Positions 9,392 through 17,538 of a stretch of 44,174 nt of DNA are shown piece by piece. Every line of letters starts with the position of its first letter. The stretch's first letter is position 1. Both the position numbers and the translations under genes were made by a program. Below the pieces are notes generated by a model. It worked only from the letters and a program-made list of their open reading frames with translations, had not been told where the DNA came from and ran no database searches. The DNA is from an uncultured Lachnospiraceae bacterium (GTDB lineage: Bacteria > Bacillota > Clostridia > Lachnospirales > Lachnospiraceae): positions 1 to 44,174 of the forward strand of contig CAJUST010000020.1 in assembly GCA_910589105.1 (NCBI GenBank), read 5' to 3'.

Positions 9392-10324
9392 ATGAAAGCA
9401 ATGCGCTTTGCCCTGCTTTGTCTTCTGGCAGTTGTTTTGGCAGGCATAACGGGCTGCGGCCGAAATTCAGGGGACGAAGGGGAGTATTATATTTATTACT
9501 TAAATAAGGAAAAGACGAAAATTATTCCTGAGCCATATGAACTTAAGGCAAAACAGGAAGATACGTTAGCTGTGATTGAGGAACTTCTTTTGCGGCTTAC
9601 GGCAGAATTGGAAGATGTGGATTATATGAATCCGATTCCGAAAGAAGTTTCACTTTTGGATTATAAGTTGGAAGAATCGCTTCTGACGCTGTACTTTTCT
9701 GCGGAATATCTTAGTTTGGATAAAATTGACGAGGCGCTATCCAGAGCGGCGATTGTACGCACGATGCTTCAGGCGGAAGGGGTGGAATGCCTGTCTTTTT
9801 ATGCAGGGGATGCGCCTTTAGCGGATCACAAGGGAAATCCGGTCGGCATAATGACAAATGACAGTTTTATTGAAAATCCCGGAGAGCAGATTAACTCCAT
9901 AGAAACAGCGGAATTAACGCTGTATTTTGCCAATAAAAAAGGAAACGGGCTTGTGACGGAGACAAGGGAGGTGCATTACAGCAGTAATATTTCTATGGAA
10001 AAGCTTGTGATGGAACATTTGCTGGAAGGCCCTGAAAGCAAAGATGCGCAGTCTGCAATTCCGGAAGGCGCGAAGCTGATGAATGTGTCTGTGCTGGAGG
10101 GCGTGTGTTATGTAAGCCTTGATGAAAATTTTATGAAACAGAATTATAATATAGAAGAAGCGGTTGTCATTTATTCCATCGTAAATTCCCTTTCGGAATT
10201 ATCAGCCATCAATAAAGTGCAGATTTCTGTCAATGGGGACACCAGCGGCGTTTATCGGGATATTTTTCCGTTTGACCTGCTGTATGAACGAAATTTGGAT
10301 TATGTCAATCAGGAAGGAATGTAA
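9392..10324 (+). CDS. GerM-type sporulation/germination lipoprotein (two GerMN domains)
   Basis: Exported lipoprotein of 310 residues. The start at 9392 is set by AGGAGG 7 bases upstream; an upstream TTG in the same frame lacks a site. The signal peptide ends in a lipobox (ITG-Cys22). Two GerMN repeats follow (~40-155 and ~165-295); the second carries the typical LLEGPES and IPEGAKL stretches and FDLLYERN lies at the end. GerM is needed in Bacillus for spore cortex formation and germination and is part of the SpoIIIA-SpoIIQ assembly; GerMN domains also occur in LpqB-like proteins beside two-component kinases. Here it follows a kinase directly, as LpqB follows MtrB, so a kinase-linked role is a real alternative. 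Confidence 0.85.
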   Translation: MKAMRFALLCLLAVVLAGITGCGRNSGDEGEYYIYYLNKEKTKIIPEPYELKAKQEDTLAVIEELLLRLTAELEDVDYMNPIPKEVSLLDYKLEESLLTLYFSAEYLSLDKIDEALSRAAIVRTMLQAEGVECLSFYAGDAPLADHKGNPVGIMTNDSFIENPGEQINSIETAELTLYFANKKGNGLVTETREVHYSSNISMEKLVMEHLLEGPESKDAQSAIPEGAKLMNVSVLEGVCYVSLDENFMKQNYNIEEAVVIYSIVNSLSELSAINKVQISVNGDTSGVYRDIFPFDLLYERNLDYVNQEGM

Positions 10325-12670
10325 TTGAGAGAAAGAAAACTTTGTTTTTTGTCCCTGTCCTTCTTGCTGGGGGCGGCCGCGGCGGAATACGGACTGTTCC
10401 TGCTGTGGCTTGCCCTAGCCTGTTTTGGGCTTGCTTGGATGCGCTCTGCCGTCCGGATGCAAGGCAGTCTTGCACAAAAATCTATGTGGATTGCGGCTTT
10501 TTTTGCCGCCGTAGCTTTAGGGAGCATCCGCAGTTTTGGGCGGCAGGCATTTTATAAGGCATTTGAGACAAAGCTGTATGACGGGAAGGAATGTCTCATT
10601 CAGGGAAAAATTTACCAAAAAGAAGCAAAAGAAGAAAAATACTACTATTATCTAAAAGACTGTGTGACACAGTTAAATCAAAAAAACTATTCTTGTAATT
10701 CAATCTTATTAAGTCTAAATGCCGGAGATTATTCCATCGGCGAAATCCTCTGTGTAAAAGGAACGGCGCAAACATTTTCATTGCCTGTGAATGAAGGGAA
10801 CTTTAATGAAAGGGCATACTATCAAAGTCTTGGCATCGGTTTTTTGGTTGAGGGCGAAGACGTGTTTGGCGTGTATGGGAAGAAAAATTTTATAAAAGAA
10901 TGGCTGTATGGCGTTCGGGAACGCGTAAAAATGCGTTATGAGGAGTTTTTGCAGGGGGAAGATGCGGGCGTGCTTGCCGCAATGACGCTTGGTGAGAAGG
11001 GAATGGTTTTAAAGGAGCGTAAAACATTGTATCAGGATGCCGGAATTAGTCATTTTTACAGTATTTCGGGGCTTCATATTTCATTGCTTGGCATGACGCT
11101 TTATTCCGTTTTGCGCAAATGTGGCATTGGATATTTTGGATCAGGGCTGTCTGCGTCTGCATTGATTTTAGGGTATGGGTCATTGCTTGGTTTTGGCGTT
11201 TCAAAAAGCAGGGCGATCGGTATGTTTTTACTGCTGATTTATGCAAATTTGCGTGGAAGAAGTTATGACAGGCCGACGGCGCTTGCCGTTTTAGCGGCGG
11301 TCTTGGTCTGGGGGAATGCCGGATTTTTACAAAATGCCGGATTTTTGCTGTCGTTTGGGGCAGTGACGGGCGTAATGCTGGCAGAATTTTTGTTAGAAAG
11401 ACAGAGGGGAGGGCAGACAAAAGAAGATTCAAAGAATTGTCGGATCTTGGGGAAGGTATTTGCTAATATAAAAGAATCAGTTGTAGTCAGCGTCTGTATT
11501 CAGGTAATGACGGTTCCGGTTTTATGCCAGTTTTTTTATGGGATTTCCCCTTATGCGGCAATCGTAAATATAATTGTGATTCCCTGTATGGGAATTATGC
11601 TTGGAATGGCATTGGCTGGAGGATTGTTCTGCGGCGTGTTCCCTTTTGCGGGAAATGTGGCGTTTTGGGTATGCCATATGATTTTACGGTTGTTTGACGG
11701 CGTTTGTAAAATGTCTTTAAAGCTTCCTTACGCAAACCTGATTACAGGCGCGTTGTCCGTATGGGGGATTCTGCTTTGGTATGGGATTCTTTTTGCAATA
11801 CTGGCGCTAAAAAAATCCGGAAGGAACAAGGGGCTGCCAGTTTTGGCCTGTATGCTTGTGGTTTTATTGGCGGCGCAAAAAAAGCCTGAATTTGAGATTG
11901 ACATTTTAGATGTGGGGCAGGGAGATGGGATTTATATTGCGACAGGCGACGGGATGGATTTGTTTATTGACGGAGGCAGTTCGAATGTGGCGAAAGCAGG
12001 CGCTTACCGGATTTTGCCATTTCTGAAATATAGGGGAATCCGTCAAATAGACTATTGGTTTGTCAGCCACTGCGATGCAGACCATATCAGTGGCTTGGCG
12101 GAAATCATAGAAGCGGATTATCAGATTGGGTCGCTAGTCGTATCGAAATTTACGAAAGCGGATGCGGCTTTTCAAACGATTCGGGATTTGGCGGATAAGA
12201 AGGGGATTGCCATTTTAACGATGGATAGAAATGATACGCTTATTGGGAAAAATAAGGATTGGCAGATGCAGTGCCTTTGGCCAAAGGAAAATGGGCGGCT
12301 TTCTGACAGAAACGCAAATTCATTGGCGCTGTTTTTTAAGAGTGAATCTCTAAGCGGTTTTTTTGCCGGAGACATTGGCGAAGGGCAGGAACGGGAGCTT
12401 GTTTTGGGAGGGAAGCTTCAGAAGGCGGATCTATATAAGGCTTCGCATCATGGTTCAAAATCTTCAAGTGGAAGCGGATTATTAGAAGCGCTGTCTCCGG
12501 AAATCACGGTCATTTCCTGTAGTAAGAACAACCGGTACGGCCACCCGGCAAAAGAAACGATAGAGCGTCTTAGGGCGGCAGGCAGCAGGATTTTTGAAAC
12601 AAGCCGCATGGGACAGATAAAAATTAAAGGCGCGCATCTTGAACCGGAGGGGTTTTCTGTGGTAAAATAA
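10325..12670 (+). CDS. comEC: ComEC/Rec2 DNA-uptake channel protein
   Basis: Polytopic membrane protein of 781 residues forming the channel for single-stranded DNA uptake in competence. The start is a TTG directly behind the stop of the GerM gene, with GGAAGG at 10313-10318; there is no better ATG near the N-terminus. Order: N-terminal hydrophobic DUF4131-like segment, the Competence domain (~200-500) with the motif FYSISGLHISLLG, many membrane helices, and a C-terminal metallo-beta-lactamase-like domain with SHCDADHISGL and ASHHGSKSSSGSG, proposed to degrade the non-transported strand. Full length for the family. Translation is probably coupled to the upstream gene. holA follows 4 bases later, an arrangement also common in Bacillus (comEC near yqeN/holA). 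Confidence 0.95.
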   Translation: MRERKLCFLSLSFLLGAAAAEYGLFLLWLALACFGLAWMRSAVRMQGSLAQKSMWIAAFFAAVALGSIRSFGRQAFYKAFETKLYDGKECLIQGKIYQKEAKEEKYYYYLKDCVTQLNQKNYSCNSILLSLNAGDYSIGEILCVKGTAQTFSLPVNEGNFNERAYYQSLGIGFLVEGEDVFGVYGKKNFIKEWLYGVRERVKMRYEEFLQGEDAGVLAAMTLGEKGMVLKERKTLYQDAGISHFYSISGLHISLLGMTLYSVLRKCGIGYFGSGLSASALILGYGSLLGFGVSKSRAIGMFLLLIYANLRGRSYDRPTALAVLAAVLVWGNAGFLQNAGFLLSFGAVTGVMLAEFLLERQRGGQTKEDSKNCRILGKVFANIKESVVVSVCIQVMTVPVLCQFFYGISPYAAIVNIIVIPCMGIMLGMALAGGLFCGVFPFAGNVAFWVCHMILRLFDGVCKMSLKLPYANLITGALSVWGILLWYGILFAILALKKSGRNKGLPVLACMLVVLLAAQKKPEFEIDILDVGQGDGIYIATGDGMDLFIDGGSSNVAKAGAYRILPFLKYRGIRQIDYWFVSHCDADHISGLAEIIEADYQIGSLVVSKFTKADAAFQTIRDLADKKGIAILTMDRNDTLIGKNKDWQMQCLWPKENGRLSDRNANSLALFFKSESLSGFFAGDIGEGQERELVLGGKLQKADLYKASHHGSKSSSGSGLLEALSPEITVISCSKNNRYGHPAKETIERLRAAGSRIFETSRMGQIKIKGAHLEPEGFSVVK

Positions 12671-12674
12671 AGCT

Positions 12675-13673
12675 ATGAAAACGATTGATGAAGATATTAA
12701 AAACAACACATTTCAGACATGTTATCTGCTTTTTGGAGAAGAAGCGTATTTAAAAAGGCTCTACCGGAATAAACTGCTTTCGGCTTTGGGAGTAGAGGGG
12801 GATACGATGAATTATTCCGCCTATGAGGGAAAAGACATTTCATGCGGAGCGCTTGTGGATTTGGCGGAGACGCTGCCTTTTTTTGCGGAACGCAGGGTAA
12901 TTCTGGTAGAAAACAGTGGTTTTTTTAAGCATAGCTGTGAAGCTATGGCAGATTATCTGCCGCAGATGAACCCGACGGCCTGTTTTATTTTCGTGGAATC
13001 CGAAGTGGATAAACGTTCGAAAGCCTATAAGGCCGCGAAGAAAGTGGGAGCTGCCGTTGAATTTGCGTCCCAGAAAGAACCTGTGATTACGAAATGGATT
13101 TTAAGCCGTCTGAAAAAGGAAAATAAAAAAATCACAAAAGCGACGCTTGAGCTTTTTCTTGGCAGGACGGGCCTTGATATGGGAACGATTGACCGGGAAT
13201 TGGAAAAATTGCTTTGTTATACGCTGAAAAAAGAAGTCATCGAAGCAGACGACGTTTTGGCTGTTGTGACGGAACAGCCGGAAAATAAAATATTCGAAAT
13301 GATTGATGCGGTTTCAGGCCATAACAGGAAACGGGCGCTTGAATTATATTATGCTTTGTTAGAACTGCGGGAAGCTCCCATGCGGATTTTGTTTTTGATT
13401 GTCCGCCAGTTCCGTATTCTGTCAGAGGTAAAGGAACTTACGGCAAAAGGAAACAGCAGTTTTGAGATTGCAAAACTTGTAGGGGCGCCGGAATTTGCAA
13501 TCCGTAAATACCAGACGCAGGCAAAACGGTTTACGGCAAAACAGTTGACGTCTGCGCTTTTTGAGGCGGCCAAAACCGAGGAGGCAGTCAAAACAGGGCG
13601 GCTCAATGAAAAGACCGCTGTAGAGATTTTAATTATCCAATACAGCCGCGAAACAAAAAAAGAATGGATTTGA
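12675..13673 (+). CDS. holA: DNA polymerase III delta subunit
   Basis: Clamp-loader delta subunit, 332 residues, which opens the sliding clamp for loading on primed DNA. It shows the HolA N-terminal pattern (YLLFGEEAYLKRLYRNKLL), a central AAA-like region with CFIFVESEVDKRSKAYK, and the C-terminal helical collar (YALLELREAPMRILFLIVRQFR). It starts 4 bases after comEC, with only a poor ribosome site, so it probably depends on coupling. Its stop codon lies inside the stem of the following terminator. rpsT follows on the opposite strand; Bacillus also has holA next to rpsT. Confidence 0.95.
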   Translation: MKTIDEDIKNNTFQTCYLLFGEEAYLKRLYRNKLLSALGVEGDTMNYSAYEGKDISCGALVDLAETLPFFAERRVILVENSGFFKHSCEAMADYLPQMNPTACFIFVESEVDKRSKAYKAAKKVGAAVEFASQKEPVITKWILSRLKKENKKITKATLELFLGRTGLDMGTIDRELEKLLCYTLKKEVIEADDVLAVVTEQPENKIFEMIDAVSGHNRKRALELYYALLELREAPMRILFLIVRQFRILSEVKELTAKGNSSFEIAKLVGAPEFAIRKYQTQAKRFTAKQLTSALFEAAKTEEAVKTGRLNEKTAVEILIIQYSRETKKEWI

Positions 13674-13700
13674 CGAGGGTTTCAAATCCATTCTTTTTCC
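13657..13700. terminator. Bidirectional terminator between holA and rpsT
   Basis: A perfect 15-bp stem (AAAGAATGGATTTGA with TCAAATCCATTCTTT) with a short loop is flanked by A runs on the left and TTTTT on the right, so it can end transcription from both strands. The holA stop TGA is part of the stem. Confidence 0.92.
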
Positions 13701-13724
13701 ATAAGTTTTATAGAAAAGGTTTTT

Positions 13725-13985
13725 TTAAATTTCGTTCACAAGTTTAGCCAAACGGGAAACTTTTCTAGCGGCATTGTTCTTATGGTAAACGCCTTTTTTC
13801 GCAGCTTTTGCGATAGTGGAAGACGCGTTGATAAGAGCGGCTGTTGCTTCCTCTTTGTTCTTTGCGGCAGCGGCAGCTTCTACTTTTTTGATCGAAGTTT
13901 TCACTGCGGATTTTATAGATTTATTTCTTGCAGTTCTAGTCGCTGTTACAAGGATTCTTTTCTTTGCAGATTTAATGTTAGCCAA
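13725..13985 (-). CDS. rpsT: 30S ribosomal protein S20
   Basis: Small-subunit ribosomal protein, 86 residues, typical S20 start ANIKSAKKRI and a lysine/alanine-rich helical body. The start is a TTG at 13985, chosen because GGAGGTG lies 6 bases upstream and S20 begins with MANIKS; the ATG further upstream would precede the ribosome site. TTG starts are also known for rpsT elsewhere (UUG in E. coli), so low initiation efficiency is part of its control. It is transcribed alone, convergent with holA, and has an 84-base leader that can fold over the ribosome site. Confidence 0.96.
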   Translation of the reverse strand: MANIKSAKKRILVTATRTARNKSIKSAVKTSIKKVEAAAAAKNKEEATAALINASSTIAKAAKKGVYHKNNAARKVSRLAKLVNEI

Positions 13986-14044
13986 TCCGGACACCTCCAA
14001 TATGTGAATTTGTATCGTTATTCTAAATCGACACCGGAGCCGGA
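13986..14044 (-). promoter_or_regulatory. rpsT leader with possible ribosome-site sequestration
   Basis: On the minus strand the leader contains TCCGGCTCC (14036-14044), which can pair with GGAG (13995-13998) of the ribosome site and CCGGA (13986-13990) just before the TTG start, leaving a 4-base GTGT bulge. Such pairing would hide the initiation region and could serve S20 autocontrol. No known rpsT leader family is recognised. Confidence 0.4.
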
Positions 14045-14075
14045 CACGGACGTTCCGATGTACATAGCAATACTT

Positions 14076-14104
14076 ATTCTATGTGAAGATTCTTTATCTG
14101 TCAA
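14076..14104 (-). promoter_or_regulatory. rpsT promoter
   Basis: On the minus strand, TTGACA (14099-14104) and TAGAAT (14076-14081) are separated by exactly 17 bases, a near-consensus SigA promoter, giving a leader of about 84 bases. Confidence 0.8.
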
Positions 14105-14236
14105 TACATATTTTCTCATTTTTCGCAAAAAATAAAGAAAAATCATAAGGAATGCCGATCCGGCAATTCTGCTGTCCCAAAAGAAGGGCAATGGTAAGGC
14201 AATCAATCTAGGAAATAAAATACGAAGGTGGTTAAG

Positions 14237-15184
14237 ATGTATCAGGTTCGGACGGATCTGGCTTTAGAAGCAAGGGAAAAATTTGAAAATGACAATGTAG
14301 AGGTCAAGGGCGTTCAGGTCAAAGAGGAGCATCCAAATAAAAATATTAAAATCACAAAAGTGATAATTGAAACGGAAAATGGCGCAAAGATTATGGGAAA
14401 GCCGCGGGGAAATTACATTACATTGGAAGCTCCGGACATGGCGGATTCTGATGAAGATTACCATAGGGAAATTTCAAATCAGCTTGCCAAAATTTTAAAA
14501 GAACTTATGCCCATTGATAAGAAAGAGCTGTCTGTTCTTGTCGTCGGGCTTGGGAACCGCGAGGTGACGCCGGATGCGTTAGGGCCCCGCGTGGCGGACA
14601 ATATGATGATTACAAGGCATATTATCCGCAAATTTGGGAAATATGCGTTTGGCTTAAAACGGAACCATCAAATCAGCAGCATTGTTCCCGGCGTAATGGC
14701 CCAGACAGGCATGGAAACGCTTGAAATCATTAAAGGCGTTTTAGACGAAACATCGCCGGATTATATTATTGCCATCGATGCATTAGCGGCGCGCAGCGCA
14801 AAAAGGCTCAGCCGCACAATACAGATTACCGACACTGGGATTTCCCCCGGATCTGGCGTTGGGAACCACAGGCACGCGTTAAATCAGGAAAGCATGGGGA
14901 TTCCCGTGATTGCCATTGGGATTCCGACAGTGGTGGACGCCGTAACGATTGTAAGCGATACGATGAATAATCTTGTTTCTGCAATGGAAGAAACAAGGCG
15001 CTTAGAAGATCTTGGGAAATCCATCAGCCAGTTAGAGGAAGCGGAAAAGCATGAATTGATACGCGAGCTGCTTGCCCCAAACCTCAATGCCATGTTTGTC
15101 ACGCCAAAAGATATTGACGAATCCGTGAAACGGTTAAGCTATACAATTTCAGAAGGGATCAATATGGCGTTTTTTCCGGTATAA
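14237..15184 (+). CDS. gpr: Germination protease Gpr (spore protease)
   Basis: Aspartic-type protease of 315 residues (family A25) that degrades small acid-soluble spore proteins when the spore germinates. Start at ATG 14237, with AAGGTGG upstream; the in-frame GTG at 14228 overlaps that site. Family stretches are clear: VGLGNREVTPDALGPRV, IVPGVMAQTGMET, IIAIDALAARS and SPGSGVGNHR. The first residues should form the propeptide removed on activation. In Bacillus gpr is a SigG gene lying next to spoIIP and rpsT, the same neighbourhood as here. I did not find a convincing SigG promoter in the 230-base gap upstream. Confidence 0.97.
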   Translation: MYQVRTDLALEAREKFENDNVEVKGVQVKEEHPNKNIKITKVIIETENGAKIMGKPRGNYITLEAPDMADSDEDYHREISNQLAKILKELMPIDKKELSVLVVGLGNREVTPDALGPRVADNMMITRHIIRKFGKYAFGLKRNHQISSIVPGVMAQTGMETLEIIKGVLDETSPDYIIAIDALAARSAKRLSRTIQITDTGISPGSGVGNHRHALNQESMGIPVIAIGIPTVVDAVTIVSDTMNNLVSAMEETRRLEDLGKSISQLEEAEKHELIRELLAPNLNAMFVTPKDIDESVKRLSYTISEGINMAFFPV

Positions 15185-15232
15185 ATCACTTGTCCACTCA
15201 TATATATATTAAGTGGCAGGAGTGATTATTGC

Positions 15233-16531
15233 GTGAAACAAAAATTAAAAAAACGGATTCAAAATAAACCGGCGGCTGTCAGCGCGTTTGTGGCGCTTTT
15301 TAGTATCTGTGTGGCGTTTGTGAATTTCATTCAGGAAGATTCCCTGTTTGAAATCGTGTTCCGGCAGGCAAAAAGCGAACTGTATACGCAGATGCTTTCT
15401 ACAGCCGCGCCCTCTCTTTTTTATGAAAAAAAGGAGAAAAATCTTTTAAATGACATATTACAGCAGGTTTACCATGTCATACCGGTATACAGATATGTGA
15501 CCGATGCAGAAGAATATGCGACTCAGGAGGAAAGCCAGATTTCTTATGAAGCAATTATTGCAAAAGAAGCGGCGGACGAAAATTATGTCGATGAGACGAC
15601 AGGGGAAGTCATTACTTCCGGTGAAGCAGAGACGGCAGGGCAGACAGACGTTCCTGTTGCTGAAGACGTGTCTATGCCTGCGGAAACGCCCGTTTTGGAT
15701 GCCTCCATTGGGGAAGCTCCGGTTGTAGAAACGGCTCCGGAAGGCGTCTTTACGCCGAACCAGACAAAAGTTGTCTCGTATTCTCCTGAGAAATTAAATG
15801 ATTTTGATTATCTGATTCAAAATTTTTATGTGGTAGACCGGACGACGACGATTAACAGCAGCCAGTTAAACGCGGCGGATTTATTAAGCCGCAGCATGAA
15901 GCTGACGCATGGGGCCGAGGCGCCGCAGATTTTAATTTACCATACCCATTCTCAGGAGCGTTTTGCTGATTCGAATCCGCAAGACCCTGCGACTTCCATT
16001 GTAGGCGTAGGGGAATATTTGACGCAGCTTTTAACGGGCTATGGCTTTCATGTGCTGCATCATACCGGAGAATACGACCTTAAGACAAGGGACGACGCTT
16101 ATTCAAAAGCAGGCCCCGCCATTGAGCAGATTTTAAAAGAAAACCCCAGCATAGAAATCGTGATTGACCTGCACAGGGACGGCGTAGCGGAAGGGACGAG
16201 GCTTGTGACAAATGTTCAGGGAAAACAGATGGCCAGCATAATGTTTTTTAATGGCTTAAGCCGCACGACTAAAAATGGGGACATCAGTTATCTGCCCAAT
16301 CCATACATACAGGATAATCTTGCGTTTTCTTTGCAAATGCAGATTGCGGCGGAGGAGTATTATCCTGATTTTTCGAGAATGATATATCTGAAAGGCTACC
16401 GTTACAATATGCACTTATGCCCGAAAACGCTCTTGGTTGAAGTCGGGGCGCAGACGAATACGGTACAGGAAGTAATGAATGCAATGGAGCCGTTGGCGGA
16501 TATTCTTGCAAAAGTTGTCGGGGGGACTTAG
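15233..16531 (+). CDS. spoIIP: Stage II sporulation protein P
   Basis: Peptidoglycan amidase/endopeptidase of the SpoIIDMP engulfment machine, 432 residues, held in the mother-cell membrane by an N-terminal helix (~17-37). The start is GTG at 15233, with CAGGAGTGA upstream. A linker rich in Glu, Ala and Pro (~85-180) precedes the catalytic domain, which carries IYHTHSQERF, EIVIDLHRDG and LVEVGAQTNT, the conserved His/Glu sites expected to bind zinc. The linker makes it slightly longer than the Bacillus protein. It follows gpr by 48 bases. A CATATATAT box at ~15199 in that gap resembles a SigE -10, which would fit mother-cell expression, but its -35 is poor. Confidence 0.95.
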   Translation: MKQKLKKRIQNKPAAVSAFVALFSICVAFVNFIQEDSLFEIVFRQAKSELYTQMLSTAAPSLFYEKKEKNLLNDILQQVYHVIPVYRYVTDAEEYATQEESQISYEAIIAKEAADENYVDETTGEVITSGEAETAGQTDVPVAEDVSMPAETPVLDASIGEAPVVETAPEGVFTPNQTKVVSYSPEKLNDFDYLIQNFYVVDRTTTINSSQLNAADLLSRSMKLTHGAEAPQILIYHTHSQERFADSNPQDPATSIVGVGEYLTQLLTGYGFHVLHHTGEYDLKTRDDAYSKAGPAIEQILKENPSIEIVIDLHRDGVAEGTRLVTNVQGKQMASIMFFNGLSRTTKNGDISYLPNPYIQDNLAFSLQMQIAAEEYYPDFSRMIYLKGYRYNMHLCPKTLLVEVGAQTNTVQEVMNAMEPLADILAKVVGGT

Positions 16532-16569
16532 TTTTAAGTGAAACTTTCTGTTTTATTTGGAAATTTTTG

Positions 16570-16598
16570 TTGACGGAAAAAAAAATATGTGATATACT
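16570..16598 (+). promoter_or_regulatory. Promoter of the infC-rpmI-rplT operon
   Basis: TTGACG at 16570 and TATACT at 16593 with a 17-base spacer. Transcription would start near 16605, directly before the structured leader. Confidence 0.85.
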
Positions 16599-16604
16599 TT
16601 ACAA

Positions 16605-16760
16605 GTTATCAAAAGCAAGCAGAGTATCCACTCTCACCGAAGCGCGATTGGGCGGCTTATGGTTTTCATTCGATTTTATAGTAACGCTGTTTTTAGCGTT
16701 TTCTTTGAATGTGGATAGTCCCTGCTATCTGCTTTTTTTATGAAAAAGTTGGAATAGGAA
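16605..16760 (+). ncRNA. L20-type ribosomal leader with attenuator
   Basis: Leader of the infC operon, which in Bacillus binds L20 and stops transcription when L20 is in excess. Here AAGCAGA (16617-16623) and TATCCAC (16625-16631) can pair with TCTGCTT (16728-16734) and GTGGATA (16711-16717), enclosing an AACGCT/AGCGTT hairpin (16683-16700). A competing hairpin GATAG/CTATC (16714-16729) lies just before a run of seven T. Alternative folds of this kind are the attenuation signature; L20 binding is inferred from family and context. Confidence 0.8.
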
Positions 16761-16790
16761 TTGAATCAATTATTTTGGAGGTGCGCGACA

Positions 16791-17297
16791 ATTAGCGAAT
16801 TAATGATTAACGAAAAGATCAGGGATCGGGAAGTCCGCCTGATTGGGGTAAACGGAGAACAACTGGGCATTATGTCATCCAGAGAGGCAATGAAGTTAGC
16901 CGAGGAAGCGGAGCTTGACTTAGTCAAAATCGCTCCCACTGCCAAACCGCCTGTATGTAAAATTATCGATTACGGAAAATACAGGTATGAGCTGGCAAGA
17001 AAAGAAAAAGAAGCTAAGAAAAAGCAGAAGGTTGTTGAAATCAAGGAAATTCGCATGTCACCGAATATCGAATCAAATGATTTGAATACCAAAATGAGTG
17101 CGGCAAAGAAATTCCTTGAAAAAGGTAACAAAGTGAAAGTCACGCTGCGGTTCCGTGGCCGTGAGATGGCGCATATGCAGAGCAGGAAGCATATTTTAGA
17201 TGATTTTGCGGAAAGCCTTGCAGATGTGGCAGTGATAGAAAAAGCGCCAAAGGTGGAAGGAAGAAACATCAGCATGGTGCTTGCAGAGAAAAAATAG
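16791..17297 (+). CDS. infC: Translation initiation factor IF-3
   Basis: 168-residue factor that binds the 30S subunit, prevents early joining of subunits and proofreads the start codon. The start is the rare codon ATT at 16791: GGAGGTG (16777-16783) lies 7 bases upstream, and the product then begins SELMINEKIRDREVRLI as in other IF-3 proteins. ATG 16803, the next candidate, would lose that spacing. AUU starts let IF-3 repress its own translation. N-domain (EAMKLAEEAELDLVKI, PPVCKIIDYGK), a basic linker helix, and C-domain (IRMSPNIESNDLNTK, VKVTLRFRGREM) are complete. First gene of the infC-rpmI-rplT operon. Confidence 0.97.
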   Translation: MSELMINEKIRDREVRLIGVNGEQLGIMSSREAMKLAEEAELDLVKIAPTAKPPVCKIIDYGKYRYELARKEKEAKKKQKVVEIKEIRMSPNIESNDLNTKMSAAKKFLEKGNKVKVTLRFRGREMAHMQSRKHILDDFAESLADVAVIEKAPKVEGRNISMVLAEKK

Positions 17298-17316
17298 CAT
17301 TTAAGGAGGAACTACT

Positions 17317-17514
17317 ATGCCAAAAATGAAAACCAACAGGGCAGCTGCAAAGCGTTTTAAAGCGACAGGGTCAGGGAAATTAAAAAGGAATAAGGCTTAC
17401 AAAAGCCATATCTTAACGAAGAAGTCCGCTAAGACAAAGAGGAATCTTAGAAAACCTGCGATTACGGATAAATCCAATGTTAAGAATATGAAGAAGATTT
17501 TACCATACTTATAG
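17317..17514 (+). CDS. rpmI: 50S ribosomal protein L35
   Basis: 65-residue basic ribosomal protein with the family pattern MPKMKTNRAAAKRFKATGSG and SHILTKKSAKTKRNLRK. AGGAGG lies 8 bases before the ATG. It sits between infC and rplT, the standard order, and is controlled by the same upstream leader. Confidence 0.98.
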   Translation: MPKMKTNRAAAKRFKATGSGKLKRNKAYKSHILTKKSAKTKRNLRKPAITDKSNVKNMKKILPYL

Positions 17515-17538
17515 GAATTAGAATAGGAGGAATAAACT

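Noticed and set aside
9310..9507. 65-codon frame overlapping the start of the GerM gene
   Set aside because: No ribosome site; the GerM lipoprotein with AGGAGG and lipobox explains the region.
13782..14135. Plus-strand frames opposite rpsT
   Set aside because: Shadows of a short, biased ribosomal-protein gene; no start site.
15190..15210. SigE promoter of spoIIP
   Set aside because: CATATATAT resembles a SigE -10, but the -35 region is poor; mentioned with the gene but not listed as a feature.
16529..16560. Terminator after spoIIP
   Set aside because: Only a 5-bp AGTTT/AAACT stem with a broken T run; too weak to call.
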